Positions 42,659-51,975 of a DNA stretch of 64,000 nucleotides are shown in pieces. The stretch spans positions 1,984,001-2,048,000 of the forward strand of contig NZ_FMHV01000002.1 in NCBI RefSeq assembly GCF_900091465.1, given 5' to 3'. The notes beneath the pieces were generated by a model that made no database searches, was not told the origin of the DNA, and worked only from the letters and a program-made list of their open reading frames with translations. Origin of the DNA: Micromonospora rhizosphaerae (GTDB taxonomy: Bacteria; Actinomycetota; Actinomycetes; Mycobacteriales; Micromonosporaceae). The translations under genes and the position numbers were made by a program. Position 1 is the first letter of the stretch. Every line of letters starts with the position of its first letter.

Positions 42659-43057
42659 GATCAAGTTGACCTCATGTCGAGAGAAGACGCTACGGACGAT
42701 GCGGGAACAGAAACATCGGGCCGCCGCAGAAGGATGAGGTACTCAGCGCAGGTCGGACAACCGATCACACTGCGCGGTACACCGGCGGCCACCTCGGCTC
42801 GCCAAGATCACAGGCGTCATTCCTTCGCACACGCTGCCCACGCCAACCGCGCGGGGTGACCAGCAGGCTCTCACCAAGATCCTCGGGCTGTCAACCGGCG
42901 AACCGCCGCCTGGGCCGCAACGCCTCACCTCGGCCGCAAACGAACCGAGAGGGGCGCCGTTGACGTGGCTGGTAGGCGACGCGGCGAGATAGTTGGGAGC
43001 CACCGGTCAACCTTCCCGCCCGACCTGTCGTCCTTGGTGGCGACGGAAGGAGAGCCC
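42659..43057. other. Intergenic region between divergent GNAT and sigma factor genes
   Basis: About 400 bases. I see no convincing gene; TTGACG near 42960 could be part of a promoter for the sigma factor but lacks a well-spaced partner. Confidence 0.4.
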
Positions 43058-43582
43058 GTGCGTTGGAAGAGACGCTTCGAGGGGCTGGACAGCCTCGTCG
43101 CTGAACGCGGTACCGCCCTGCTCGCGACAGCCGTACTGCTCACCGGCAGCCGCGCCGCCGGCGAGGACCTGCTGCAGGCGGCGCTGGAGCGGCTGATGCG
43201 CCACTGGAGCAGGGTCCGCGGCGACAAGGAAGCCTATCTGCGCCGCACCATGTACCACCTCGCGGTCGACCAGTGGCGCCGCCGCAAGCGGCGGCCGGAG
43301 GTCCTGGCCAGCGTGGAGCCGCCCGGCCAGCCGGACGGTACGGATGCGCTGCACCTGCGGCAGGCACTGATCCAGGCCCTGGCCACGCTGCCACCCCGGC
43401 AGCGGGCGGTGCTGGTGCTGCGTTACTGGGAGCAGCTCAGTGAGGCGGAGGCCGCCGAGATGCTCGGGTGCTCGATCGGGACCGTCAAGTCCACCGCCTC
43501 CCGGGGGCTGTCCCGCCTGCGTGAGGTCACGGCTGCCTGGGCGTTCGACGACGTCCCGGCCTGGAATGGAGCGGGGAAATGA
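43058..43582 (+). CDS. SigE-family ECF sigma factor
   Basis: 174 residues from a GTG with GAAGGAGAG upstream. Region 2: TAVLLTGSRAAGEDLLQAALERLMRHW; region 4: [21 protein letters not shown] followed by MLGCSIGTVKSTASRGLSRL. Same subfamily and gene arrangement as the pair at the left end of the window, though the partner proteins differ. Stop overlaps the next gene by 4 bp. Confidence 0.9.
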   Translation: MRWKRRFEGLDSLVAERGTALLATAVLLTGSRAAGEDLLQAALERLMRHWSRVRGDKEAYLRRTMYHLAVDQWRRRKRRPEVLASVEPPGQPDGTDALHLRQALIQALATLPPRQRAVLVLRYWEQLSEAEAAEMLGCSIGTVKSTASRGLSRLREVTAAWAFDDVPAWNGAGK

Positions 43583-44463
43583 CCACTGACATCGAAGACC
43601 ACCTGATCGCCGGGATGCGCCAGGAGGTCGCCGGCATCACCCTGACCACCGACATCGTCGGGGAGGCGGCGCGCCGCCACGGGCGCCGGACGGTTCTGCT
43701 GCGGGCGGCGTACGCCACCGGTGTGCTGGGCCTGGCCGGGGTGACCGCCGCGGCGCTGGCGGTCGGCGGGAGCGGGCAGCCGGGGCCGGCGACGCTCCGG
43801 CCGCCGGTCGCCAGCGCCGCCGCGCCGCGCATGGAACTGGCCGCGGCGGTCGCGGCCAGCGAGAACATCAGCTACCGGATGCGGCTGACGACCGGCACCC
43901 CGTCGGGACAGGCCGGACTGACGTACGAGGGTGCGTTCGACCCGAAGACCGCCACCGGGTACGTCCGGGTGCCGATGGACGATTCGGTCATGACCGAGCT
44001 GCTGATCAACGGCACCAGGTACATCGGCGGGGAACGGCCGCTGGGCAAGCTGCCGGCCGACAAGGGCCCCGGCGAGAAGTACGGCCGTTACGGGCAGTAC
44101 CGGGGAAAGTACGACCGGCTGTCCCTCTACAGCGAAGGGAACGGCGTGCTGGGCGCCGCGGCACCCGACCCGGCGGCGCTGTTGACGGCGCTGAACAGCG
44201 CGAACGCGACCATCACGGAGAACGCCGATGGCACGCTGCACTTCGAGTACGCCACGCAGTACAAGGACGGCTCAACCACCACGTCCGGTGACGTCACGCT
44301 CGATGCCGAAGGCCGGATCGCCAAGGTGGCACTTGCCGGCACGTGGCAGTCGACGGCGAAGGGTCGCCTCGACACCGGCACGTTCACCGCGACGCTCGAG
44401 CTGTTCGACTACGGCGTCGAGGTGAAGGTGAAGCGTCCGACCGACGTGGTCATGGCCAAGTAG
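43579..44463 (+). CDS. Membrane-anchored partner of the ECF sigma factor
   Basis: 294 residues. A cytosolic head of about 40 residues and one TM (about 41-63) precede an outer domain of mainly beta strands (ENISYRMRLTTGTPSGQAGLTYEGAFD, TLHFEYATQYKDGSTTTSGDVTLDAEGRI). The fold is reminiscent of LolA/LppX-like lipid-binding sheets, but this is a loose resemblance. The 4-bp overlap with the sigma factor indicates joint control. Confidence 0.8.
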   Translation: MTTDIEDHLIAGMRQEVAGITLTTDIVGEAARRHGRRTVLLRAAYATGVLGLAGVTAAALAVGGSGQPGPATLRPPVASAAAPRMELAAAVAASENISYRMRLTTGTPSGQAGLTYEGAFDPKTATGYVRVPMDDSVMTELLINGTRYIGGERPLGKLPADKGPGEKYGRYGQYRGKYDRLSLYSEGNGVLGAAAPDPAALLTALNSANATITENADGTLHFEYATQYKDGSTTTSGDVTLDAEGRIAKVALAGTWQSTAKGRLDTGTFTATLELFDYGVEVKVKRPTDVVMAK

Positions 44464-44470
44464 GCCCACT

Positions 44471-44500
44471 CGGGGACGACCACCGCAGCGGTCGTCCCCG
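44471..44500 (+). terminator. Hairpin directly after the sigma-partner gene
   Basis: CGGGGACGACC pairs perfectly over 11 bp with GGTCGTCCCCG around an 8-base loop, 7 bases past the stop codon. Confidence 0.75.
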
Positions 44501-44511
44501 TTCCACCGATG

Positions 44512-44543
44512 AGCTGCCCGCGACCGGACGGTCGCGGGCAGCT
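44512..44543 (+). terminator. Second, stronger hairpin
   Basis: AGCTGCCCGCGACC pairs over 14 bp with its perfect complement around the loop GGAC, followed by ttgtctc. It forms a tandem pair with the hairpin 12 bases upstream. Confidence 0.75.
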
Positions 44544-44697
44544 TTGTCTCTGCAGCAGGCCTAGCGTGCGGCGGCGAGCTACCCCGGCGGTGGAACCTTG
44601 ACTGACCGCTGGTCTGGTCATCCGTCAGGCGCTCGTCCTCCTGCCGTCAGCCGACGTCGCGACAGCACGGCTGGCTCTGCCGGTAGTGTCGGCCGTC

Positions 44698-46206
44698 ATG
44701 CGGATGGTCTACACCTCGGCGCCGGACCAGATGTTCATTCCCGCTCGTGACCGGCTGATGTGGCGGTTTGACGGCTGGGCTCGGCGGCACCGCCGCCCGG
44801 TGGATCCCGTCGTCATCGAGGCGCTGCTCGACCACCGCTGGGCCGAGGGTGACGGCCTGCTCGGGCGGTGGCAGCCCGAGGACTTCGAAGAGGCGCTGCT
44901 CGACTGGTTTCCCCGCAAGGTGACGTTGCCGCCGGACCAGTGGGCCGCAGTCGCACCGACCGTAGGCGCGTTCATCGACTTCCTCTTCGACCAGGACCTC
45001 GCCGACCGGCGTTGCGCCGACCGGCAACTCCTGCACGCCGCACTGGACAAGCTGGCCGCGCCGTTCGCCGACGCGATGGCGGACCAGAGCCGGTACGGGC
45101 TGGGGAAGTTCTGGGCCACCCGGATGCTGCACGAGGGCGTCGACCCCGCCGATCAGGTGGCTGCCGAGCGGTTCATCGCCGATTTGCACGCCGGCCGCGT
45201 CGCCGTGGACCGGAACCTGCTGAACCAGGTGATGGCCAACCACCTGCTCGGCGAGGATCCCGACCGGCACCCACCGCTACCGCTGGTGGCCGTGCCCGAC
45301 GACGACACACTCCGTGCCCTGGCCGCCGAGTCGCTTGTCGTACGCCGGCTCCGTGAACTGGTGCGATGGCTTTGTGACGGGCGGACCCTCACCACCACCG
45401 GCCGGCTGCGGCTGGCCGACGCGCGGGAACTCGTCGCGCTGCTCGACACCGGCGACGTCCTCGACCCCATGATCGGCGACCGGGTGTTCAAGACTCGCAG
45501 CAGCGACGAGTTGTACGTGCTCACCGTGCTGGTCGCCTGGGCCCGGGCGGCCCGCGTCGTACGGGTGGTGAAGGGGCGGCTGGTGCCGGTCAAGAGCGCG
45601 GCGAAGGCCCTTGCGGACCCGCTCGCGCTGTCCCGGCGGGCGTTCACCGGATTGTTCGAGCTCGGCGAGGCGGTCTGCGGCGGCGGCTGGGCCGAGTCGG
45701 TGCTGCGGTGGCGGTTCGACGACGCAGTGTTCGCCGTGACCATGGCTCTGTTCATCGCGCCGGAACCCCTCGAGAATGACGAGCTGAGGCGGCTCGCCTA
45801 CCAGGCCGCGTGCAACGGACTGGGGCTCGACCCGGGTAGCGAAGAGCAGGAGCGGGGCTGGCGCCAGCTCGCCGACAACGACACCGACCGCCTGCTCGAC
45901 CAGCTGGCCAGGCTCGGCGCGATCGAGAAGGGCGAAGCTGTTGTCGCACTAACCCCCTTGGGCGTCGGCCTGCTCGCCGGGCACCTGCGTGAGCTGGGCG
46001 TGACCGTGCCGACCATCGACCAGCTGGTTGATGAGACCGCAGAGGTAGTGGTCGCCACCGCCACCGGCAGCCCGCCGGAAACCGCTGCTGCCCTCATGCA
46101 CACCTGGTGCGCGCGGAACTCCGCCAACGCCTCTGCGGAGTTGCGGGCGCTGGCCGAGCGCACCGACGACCCTGAGCATCGCAAGCTCGCCCTGGCATAC
46201 GCCTGA
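44698..46206 (+). CDS. Hypothetical protein of about 500 residues
   Basis: I chose the ATG at 44698; a GTG at 44686 and an ATG at 44704 are also in frame. No signal peptide or membrane segment. The N-terminal part is rich in Trp/Arg/Asp (LMWRFDGWARRHRRPVDP) and mainly helical; the middle has winged-helix-like stretches (LDQLARLGAIEKGEAVVALTPLGVGLL). The late CARNSANASAELRALAERTDDPEH resembles helical repeats. Function not recognised. Confidence 0.75.
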   Translation: MRMVYTSAPDQMFIPARDRLMWRFDGWARRHRRPVDPVVIEALLDHRWAEGDGLLGRWQPEDFEEALLDWFPRKVTLPPDQWAAVAPTVGAFIDFLFDQDLADRRCADRQLLHAALDKLAAPFADAMADQSRYGLGKFWATRMLHEGVDPADQVAAERFIADLHAGRVAVDRNLLNQVMANHLLGEDPDRHPPLPLVAVPDDDTLRALAAESLVVRRLRELVRWLCDGRTLTTTGRLRLADARELVALLDTGDVLDPMIGDRVFKTRSSDELYVLTVLVAWARAARVVRVVKGRLVPVKSAAKALADPLALSRRAFTGLFELGEAVCGGGWAESVLRWRFDDAVFAVTMALFIAPEPLENDELRRLAYQAACNGLGLDPGSEEQERGWRQLADNDTDRLLDQLARLGAIEKGEAVVALTPLGVGLLAGHLRELGVTVPTIDQLVDETAEVVVATATGSPPETAAALMHTWCARNSANASAELRALAERTDDPEHRKLALAYA

Positions 46207-46419
46207 ACTCGCCCTGCGCTGCCCGCCGAGCTCAGCCACCTCGCCCCTTCGCGGTCGCCGCTGTGTTGTCCGCGCCCAACACCATCAGTCACACATGCTT
46301 TGTAGCTGCCTCGTCTCTGCTATCGGAATCGACCAGGGATCGGCGATAGCACGAACGGGGCAGCTCCAAAGCGACGCTCCACCCTCCGCCCGTGCGGGCG
46401 ACCGCCCACCGGCTGCCCC

Positions 46420-47328
46420 TCAGGCGACCACCTTCGGCACCAGCTCCCTGAGGATGGTGCACGCGCTGCTGAGATCGGCGACCATCACGTTGTAGATCGT
46501 GGGCTTCGCGATGTCGTGCTGGGCGAGCGTGCGCTCGAACTCCTCGGCACGCAGCAGAGCGGCGGCCAGGTACCCGTGCACGGTGCGTAGGTACTCCGGC
46601 ACCGGGTACGCGATGCGTTGACCGCCCAGCGCCTCCAGCATGCGGTCACCCTTCAGCATGTCGGCGGTCATGACGGCGAACAGGTCCCAGGCCTCGTGCG
46701 CCTCCGGGCCCATCCGGTCAGCCAGCCACTCGTACGCCTGGTCCCGCCGCCCGATGGCCTCGCGCAGGTCGCGTCGCGTGCGCATGAGATCGAGCCGGAT
46801 GGACACCGGGATGCTCTCCTCGGGCCTGGCCTGCCTGCCGCCGCCGAGGATGGCGCGCAGCGTCGCCACGTTCGCCGCTGCCTTGTCCAGGTCGTCGAGG
46901 GCGACGCGCAGCAGCGGGGCGTGTCGGTAGAACTGCAGGCGTCGTGCCTGCGAGTCGTAGTACTCCGACAGCCGGCCGACTGCGGCCTCGATGTCGCGAT
47001 CGAGGACGGACAGCGTCCGGAATGCGCCTTCCTCGTGCAGGCGTTCCTCCATCTTCCGCCGGAGCACCCGGTCCACGGCCTCCGTGGGCGCAGCGATCAT
47101 TTCAAGGGCTCGCTGCTCCTGCATGCGGCTGAAGGCCCGGCCGAAGCAGAAGCCGCCGACTGAAAAGAGCGTTCCGAACAGGAAGTCCTTCTGTGAGTCG
47201 TAGATGTTCCGGAGGTTCGACGATGCGAAGACGGCGATGAGCACAAGGTCGGCCAGGCCAACCGTCAACCATATGACCTGCGAGCGTGCGAGGTCGGGCT
47301 GGAAGATTCGAGGGGTCTTCGACGGCAT
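46420..47328 (-). CDS. Two-TM protein with long helical cytosolic domain
   Basis: 302 residues from the ATG at 47328. Two hydrophobic segments (VIWLTVGLADLVLIAVF and FLFGTLFSVGGFCFG) are followed by about 230 mostly helical residues rich in Arg/Glu (VDRVLRRKMEERLHEEGAF, RTRRDLREAIGRRDQAYEW), likely coiled coil. Resembles small membrane scaffold proteins; no family recognised. Confidence 0.75.
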   Translation of the reverse strand: MPSKTPRIFQPDLARSQVIWLTVGLADLVLIAVFASSNLRNIYDSQKDFLFGTLFSVGGFCFGRAFSRMQEQRALEMIAAPTEAVDRVLRRKMEERLHEEGAFRTLSVLDRDIEAAVGRLSEYYDSQARRLQFYRHAPLLRVALDDLDKAAANVATLRAILGGGRQARPEESIPVSIRLDLMRTRRDLREAIGRRDQAYEWLADRMGPEAHEAWDLFAVMTADMLKGDRMLEALGGQRIAYPVPEYLRTVHGYLAAALLRAEEFERTLAQHDIAKPTIYNVMVADLSSACTILRELVPKVVA

Positions 47329-47434
47329 GCCCACATCTTGTCGGGCCGTCGCCACCACTGTGGACCGTCGGTCTTGACGAACGTCGGGATGCGCATGGGT
47401 GCCGATATCCGTCCCGATGCCGGCTATCCCCCGA

Positions 47435-48104
47435 TCACTTCCGCCAGGCGGGGGCCATCCGCTCGGACATCTCCCGCCAGAACGTCCGCAGATCCTCGCG
47501 GTAGACCGCCTGCCACTCCGCCCGCCCGGGCGACCGGAACCACTGCCCGACCAGGTCGATCTGGTGGGCACAGAAGGCCTCGTCCATCTGGTACGGCAGC
47601 TCGTCCCCCTTCGGCGGCAGCGGGCACAGCCGGAACGGGCAGTCGTCGATGCAGGTGGCGCCCGGCTGGACGTCGTGGGCCTGGCGGCGGCTCAGGGTGA
47701 CCCGCATGGCGCTGCGGTCGATGGTGAGGCACGGGGGCAGCTCGGCCCGGCTGGCCCGGCTGAGCCGGCGCGCCCGCTCGTCATTGTCCCGTCCCCGGTC
47801 GGCGAGGTTGAGCAGCAGCATCACGTCGGCCAGCAGCCGTTGGGCCCGCGGTTGCGGGACGGCCCAGCCGTGCGACGGCGGCAGCCAGGAGTCCTGGAAC
47901 CGCCGGATACCCGGCTGGGGGCTGACCGACCCCACCCGCCCGACGATCTCCCGCTCGTCCAGCCAGCAGTGCCGCTCGGGGTGGCGGTCGATGAGCGCCT
48001 CGGCGCACAGGTCCGCGACCTCGAGGACGAGCGGGTGGGCCGTACCGCTGCCGGGCTGCGGGGCGCGGTGCCCGCCCGCGCATGGACACCCCCATGATCG
48101 ACAT
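47435..48104 (-). CDS. Conserved-looking protein with Cys motif, 5' end uncertain or broken
   Basis: The convincing part runs from about 48040 to the stop at 47435 (VADLCAEALIDRHPERHCWLDEREIVGRV to SERMAPAWRK) and includes CIDDCPFRLCPLP, a possible metal site. In this frame there is no ATG or GTG at the expected start; an ATG at 48104 lies in another frame. Either a frameshift separates start from body or a rare start is used. Function not recognised. Confidence 0.5.
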
Positions 48105-48198
48105 GGTCGGCTACCGGACGGAGGGGCGTAGCTCCCCTTCCCCGCCCACGCTAGTGCCCGTTCCCGCAGGCCAGCGCGTGCGCCCACCGGCAAGAGGC

Positions 48199-49374
48199 TC
48201 AGCCGCCGTAGAGCCAGTCGATGTGCTTGTAGTCGTCGGGTGCCCGGTCGCGGAACAGCTCGTTTCGCAGCAGCCGGGCCACCCCGTCGACGTGCCAGAT
48301 GTCCCCCCACACCCGGGCCGACGTCTGCACCCGGGCCGTGCGCTCCGTCCGCGCCGTCTCGTACGCGCGCAGCGCCCGATCCCAGTCCAGGCCGCCCGCC
48401 GCCACCGTCTTGCCGGCCTCGGTGGCGAGCGTGTACGCGTCCTCGATGGCCTGGCAGGCGCCCTGCGCCAGGTACTGCAGCATCGGATGCGCGGCATCCC
48501 CGGTCAGCGCCAGCCGCCCGTCGACCCACGTCTGGATAGGGGCGCGGTCGTACATCGGCCACTTCCGGGTACGCCACAGCGACCGCAGGCCCCGACGGAC
48601 ATCCGGACACATGCCCGAGAACGCCGACTCCAACTCGTCCGGGTTGCCCCAGTCCGCCTCGCCCCGCTCGTAGGCGGCGGACCTGAACACCGCGACCGTG
48701 TTGAACATGTCGCCGCCGCGCAGCGCGTACTGGACCAGGTGGCAGCCGGGGCCGAGGTACACGACGACGTCCCGCAGGGCGTTCTCGTCCAGCTCGACGT
48801 CAATCTCGGAGAGGGGAAACGCGCCGCGGTAGGCGACGTACCCGGACGCGACCGGCTGGTCGTCGCTGAGCTTGCCGCGCAGCACCGAGCGGAGACCGTC
48901 GGCCGACAGCGCGAGGTCGCTGGTGAACTCGCCGGCTTCGCTGATCACCACTGCGGAGTCCGCGGACGCGACCACGTCGGTCACCCGCACGTTGGGCACC
49001 AGCTCGACGCCCACCCGCCGGCAGGCCTGGACGAGAATGTCCAGCAGGTCGCTGCGGTGGATCACCACGTACGGCGCGCCGTAGCGCTCGACGAAGTCCG
49101 CCCCCAGGTCGAGGTGGGTCAGCTCCGAGCCGTCCACGGCGTCCCGGAAGACCAGCCGCCGCGGCACGACACCGTGGGTGAGTACGGCGTCGAGCAACCC
49201 CCACTGGCGCAGGATGCGGGTCGCGTTCGGGGCCATCTGCAGCCCCGCCCCGACCTCGGCGAAATCCGCCGCCTTCTCGAGCACCCGCACCCGGTGGCCG
49301 GCGCTGGCCAGGGCGTACGCGTTGGCCAGCCCGCCGATGCCGCCACCGACGACAGTGACATCGCTTGCGCTCAT
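48199..49374 (-). CDS. FAD-dependent 3-hydroxybenzoate 6-hydroxylase-type monooxygenase
   Basis: 391 residues from the ATG at 49374 with GGAGGAG upstream. Rossmann motif VVGGGIGGLANAYAL, the conserved middle ALSADGLRSVLRG, and LTGDAAHPMLQYLAQGACQAIEDA near the C-terminus define a class A flavin hydroxylase of the salicylate/3-hydroxybenzoate group. Beside gentisate-cleavage genes it should make gentisate; salicylate 5-hydroxylation is less likely for this class. Last gene of the operon. Confidence 0.87.
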   Translation of the reverse strand: MSASDVTVVGGGIGGLANAYALASAGHRVRVLEKAADFAEVGAGLQMAPNATRILRQWGLLDAVLTHGVVPRRLVFRDAVDGSELTHLDLGADFVERYGAPYVVIHRSDLLDILVQACRRVGVELVPNVRVTDVVASADSAVVISEAGEFTSDLALSADGLRSVLRGKLSDDQPVASGYVAYRGAFPLSEIDVELDENALRDVVVYLGPGCHLVQYALRGGDMFNTVAVFRSAAYERGEADWGNPDELESAFSGMCPDVRRGLRSLWRTRKWPMYDRAPIQTWVDGRLALTGDAAHPMLQYLAQGACQAIEDAYTLATEAGKTVAAGGLDWDRALRAYETARTERTARVQTSARVWGDIWHVDGVARLLRNELFRDRAPDDYKHIDWLYGG

Positions 49375-49390
49375 GGTCGTCTCCTCCAAG

Positions 49391-49978
49391 TCACAACCAG
49401 GGGCCGAGGGTCGGTGCCTGCGCGGTCCGTCCGGTCAGCCACGCGGCGAGCGGGGCGGCCTCGCCGCTGGCAGCCCGCTTGCGTACCGCGTCGACCGCCA
49501 GCGCGGCGGTGAAGCCCGCCGGCAGGTCGTCGAAGCCGTACCCGGCCTTCAGGTCGACGGTGTGCACGGCGACCTCCCGCGCGCGCATCCACGGGATCTC
49601 GCTGGCCGGCACGGTGCGGCCCTGGGCGGTCACCACCTCGCGGGTGCGGGCCTCCGCGGAGAGCGCGTCGAGGTCGTACGCCAGGGCCTGCGCCGACTGC
49701 CGTACCCGCCCGCGGAGCTCGCCGGCGGGCAGCCGGGCGCCGGTCTCGATCTCCTCGGCCCGCTGCTCCCGGCTCGCGTACATCCGCCGCTCCTCGCCGG
49801 TGGCGGCCCAGTGCACGAGCCTTCGCAACGCCTCGGCGTTGTAGTGCACGTGCGCGATCAGGTGGCGGCGGCTCCACCCGGGCAGGTCGGTCGGCTCGTC
49901 GAAGTCCTCGTCACTGAGCCGGTCGACGGCGGTCAGGAAGAGCTTGGTCCCCTGCTCCATCCAGTCCCGGGCGGTCAT
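49391..49978 (-). CDS. Mycothiol-dependent maleylpyruvate isomerase
   Basis: 195 residues from the ATG at 49978, overlapping the hydrolase stop by 4 bp. DinB-type metal fold with RHLIAHVHYNAEALRRLVHW and REVAVHTVDLKAGYGFDDLP, which place the histidine ligands as in mycothiol-dependent isomerases. It converts maleylpyruvate to fumarylpyruvate. Mycothiol use ties the pathway to an actinobacterial host. Confidence 0.88.
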   Translation of the reverse strand: MTARDWMEQGTKLFLTAVDRLSDEDFDEPTDLPGWSRRHLIAHVHYNAEALRRLVHWAATGEERRMYASREQRAEEIETGARLPAGELRGRVRQSAQALAYDLDALSAEARTREVVTAQGRTVPASEIPWMRAREVAVHTVDLKAGYGFDDLPAGFTAALAVDAVRKRAASGEAAPLAAWLTGRTAQAPTLGPWL

Positions 49979-50805
49979 GACGCCCGGGCCACGTTGATCA
50001 GCCGGCCGATGCCCTGGATCTCGGTGACGAGGATGTTGCCGTCGGCGAGGTAGCGCGGGGGCTTGCGGGCGTGGCCGACGCCGCCGGGCGTGCCGGTCGC
50101 GATGACGTCGCCGGGCCGGAGCGTCATGATCGTCGATGCATACCGGACCAGCGCGACCGGGTCGAACACCAGGTCGGAGGTCTCGGCTTTCTGCATGATC
50201 TCGCCGTCGACGGAGGCGGTCATGGTCAGCGCCGGGCGGACGCCGCCGGGCAGCTCGTCGGGCGTGACCAGGACCGGACCGAGCGGGGTGGTGCCCTCGA
50301 ACGTCTTGCCCTGCAGCCATTCCTTCGTCCGGAACTGCCAGTCCCGCATGCTCACGTCGTTGCAGACGGTGAAGCCGGCGATGGCGTCGGCCGCCGCCTG
50401 CTCGTCGGCGCGGCGCACGGCACGGCCGATCACGACGGCGAGTTCGGCCTCCCAGTCGACGGCGGTGGACTCGGGCGCGAGGTCGATGTCGTCGTTCGCG
50501 CCGATCAGCGCGTCGGCGAACTTGGCGAAGAGGGTCGGGTACTCGGGCAGCTCCCGGCCCATCTCCAGGATGTGGTTGCGGTAGTTGAGGCCGACGCACA
50601 GCACCTTGCCGGGGCGGGGCACGACGGGCGCGAACTCCACCCCGTCGACCGGGTACGTCGTGCCGCCGGTCGCCGCCGCCCGCGCCGGCCAGTCCTCCCG
50701 GGCCAGCAGCTCCCCGACGTCGGTGAACCCGAGGTCGACGTACCCGTCCTCGGTCGCGCGGACGGCGCGGGTGCCCTCGGCGGTGCGGATGGTGGCGAGC
50801 TTCAC
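49975..50805 (-). CDS. Fumarylpyruvate hydrolase (FAH family)
   Basis: 276 residues. KVLCVGLNYRNHILEMG opens the FAH domain (about 65), metal-binding acidic residues lie in DWEAELAVVIG and CNDVSMRDWQ, and DVIATGTPGGVGHAR is the late signature. Hydrolyses fumarylpyruvate to fumarate and pyruvate. Overlaps both neighbours by 4 bp. Confidence 0.88.
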   Translation of the reverse strand: MKLATIRTAEGTRAVRATEDGYVDLGFTDVGELLAREDWPARAAATGGTTYPVDGVEFAPVVPRPGKVLCVGLNYRNHILEMGRELPEYPTLFAKFADALIGANDDIDLAPESTAVDWEAELAVVIGRAVRRADEQAAADAIAGFTVCNDVSMRDWQFRTKEWLQGKTFEGTTPLGPVLVTPDELPGGVRPALTMTASVDGEIMQKAETSDLVFDPVALVRYASTIMTLRPGDVIATGTPGGVGHARKPPRYLADGNILVTEIQGIGRLINVARAS

Positions 50806-51926
50806 TGGACGTTCCCTTCCCGGTTGTCGATCTGGACGCGGTCCTGGTGGAGCCGCTCGAAGACAGGCGTGTCGCTGAACCGGAACAGGTCCAGCCCATG
50901 GTCGGTGGTGATGGTCAGCGGCTGCCAGGACGGCACCACGAACAGGTCACCGCGCTCGACGGTCCACGAGGTCGCGCCGACGGTCACCTCACCGCGACCC
51001 TCGAAGACCTGGTAGACCGAGGAGCCGACCTCGCGGCGGGTGGCGGTCCCGGTGTCGGGGGCGAGGCGGTGGAACTCGGTGCGGATGGTGGGCATGATGT
51101 CGCCGCCGGTCGTCGGGTTGGTGTAGCGGACCGCGGCGTGCCCGCGCTCGACGGTGGCGGTGTAGCCCTCGGCCTCCAGCGCGAGCTGCTCCGCGAGAGC
51201 CCGGTCGGTGTGCTCCCACCGGTACGCCAGCAGCGGCGTCGCGGGGGTGGGCTGCAGCTGGGTGAGCGGGCGCAGCCCCGGGTGTGCCCACAGCCGCTCC
51301 GAGTACGACCGCTCCGGCGCGTCCCGGCTCTCGACCTCGTCCGGGCCGAACTCGAAGAAGGTCGAGTCGGCGTAGTACTGGAAGGGGATGTCCAGGCCGT
51401 CGATCCAGGCCATCGGCCGGTCGGTGCGGTTGTGGTGGCCGTGCCAGTTCCACCCGGCCTGCGGGAGGAAGTCGCCGCGCCGCATCGCGACCGGGTCGCC
51501 GTTGACGACCGTCCAGACGCCCTCGCCCTCGACCACGAACCGGAACGCGTTCTGGGTGTGCCGGTGCACGGGCGCGTCCTCGGCCGGGTTGAGGTACTGG
51601 ATGGCCGCCCACAGGGTCGGGGTCACGAAGGGCCGGCCGCCGAGGCCCGGGTTGGCCAGCGCGATGGCCCGCCGCTCGCCGCCCCGGCCGACCGGGACCA
51701 GCTCGCCGGCCTGCGCGGCGAGGGGGAGCAGGGTGTTCCAGCGCCAGACGTGCGGCTGCGCCTCGGACTGCGGCTGGGCCGGCATCAGGCCGCCGATCTC
51801 CGTCCAGAGCGGGACGAGCAGTTCCTTTTCGAACCCGCGGTAGAGCTCCTCGAGCTCCGGGGTGCGGATCGGTTGGCCCGGGCCGTCGGTGGCGGTGATG
51901 GACACGGGGGATTCGCTGACGCTCAT
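50802..51926 (-). CDS. Gentisate 1,2-dioxygenase (double-cupin)
   Basis: 374 residues from the ATG at 51926. The first cupin (about 85-190) has APVHRHTQNAFRFVVEGEG with the iron-binding histidines and PQAGWNWHGHHN; the second (about 265-365) contains VYQVFEGRGEVTVGA and lacks the full metal set, as in the family. Opens the gentisate ring to maleylpyruvate. First gene of the gentisate operon. Confidence 0.9.
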   Translation of the reverse strand: MSVSESPVSITATDGPGQPIRTPELEELYRGFEKELLVPLWTEIGGLMPAQPQSEAQPHVWRWNTLLPLAAQAGELVPVGRGGERRAIALANPGLGGRPFVTPTLWAAIQYLNPAEDAPVHRHTQNAFRFVVEGEGVWTVVNGDPVAMRRGDFLPQAGWNWHGHHNRTDRPMAWIDGLDIPFQYYADSTFFEFGPDEVESRDAPERSYSERLWAHPGLRPLTQLQPTPATPLLAYRWEHTDRALAEQLALEAEGYTATVERGHAAVRYTNPTTGGDIMPTIRTEFHRLAPDTGTATRREVGSSVYQVFEGRGEVTVGATSWTVERGDLFVVPSWQPLTITTDHGLDLFRFSDTPVFERLHQDRVQIDNREGNVQ

Positions 51927-51961
51927 ACCCACCGATCGTCGGCGTCTTCTGTGAGGTGGGA

Positions 51962-51975
51962 TACGGTTTTCTGCT
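51962..51975 (+). promoter_or_regulatory. Possible leaderless promoter of the IclR gene
   Basis: TACGGT (51962-51967) lies 8 bases before the ATG and no ribosome-binding site is present, a pattern seen for leaderless actinobacterial mRNAs. The whole divergent gap is only 49 bp, so the IclR protein probably controls both directions from here. Confidence 0.45.

Noticed and set aside
42743..43003. Small minus-strand open frame before the sigma factor
   Set aside because: No ribosome-binding site, no recognisable sequence and poor codon pattern.
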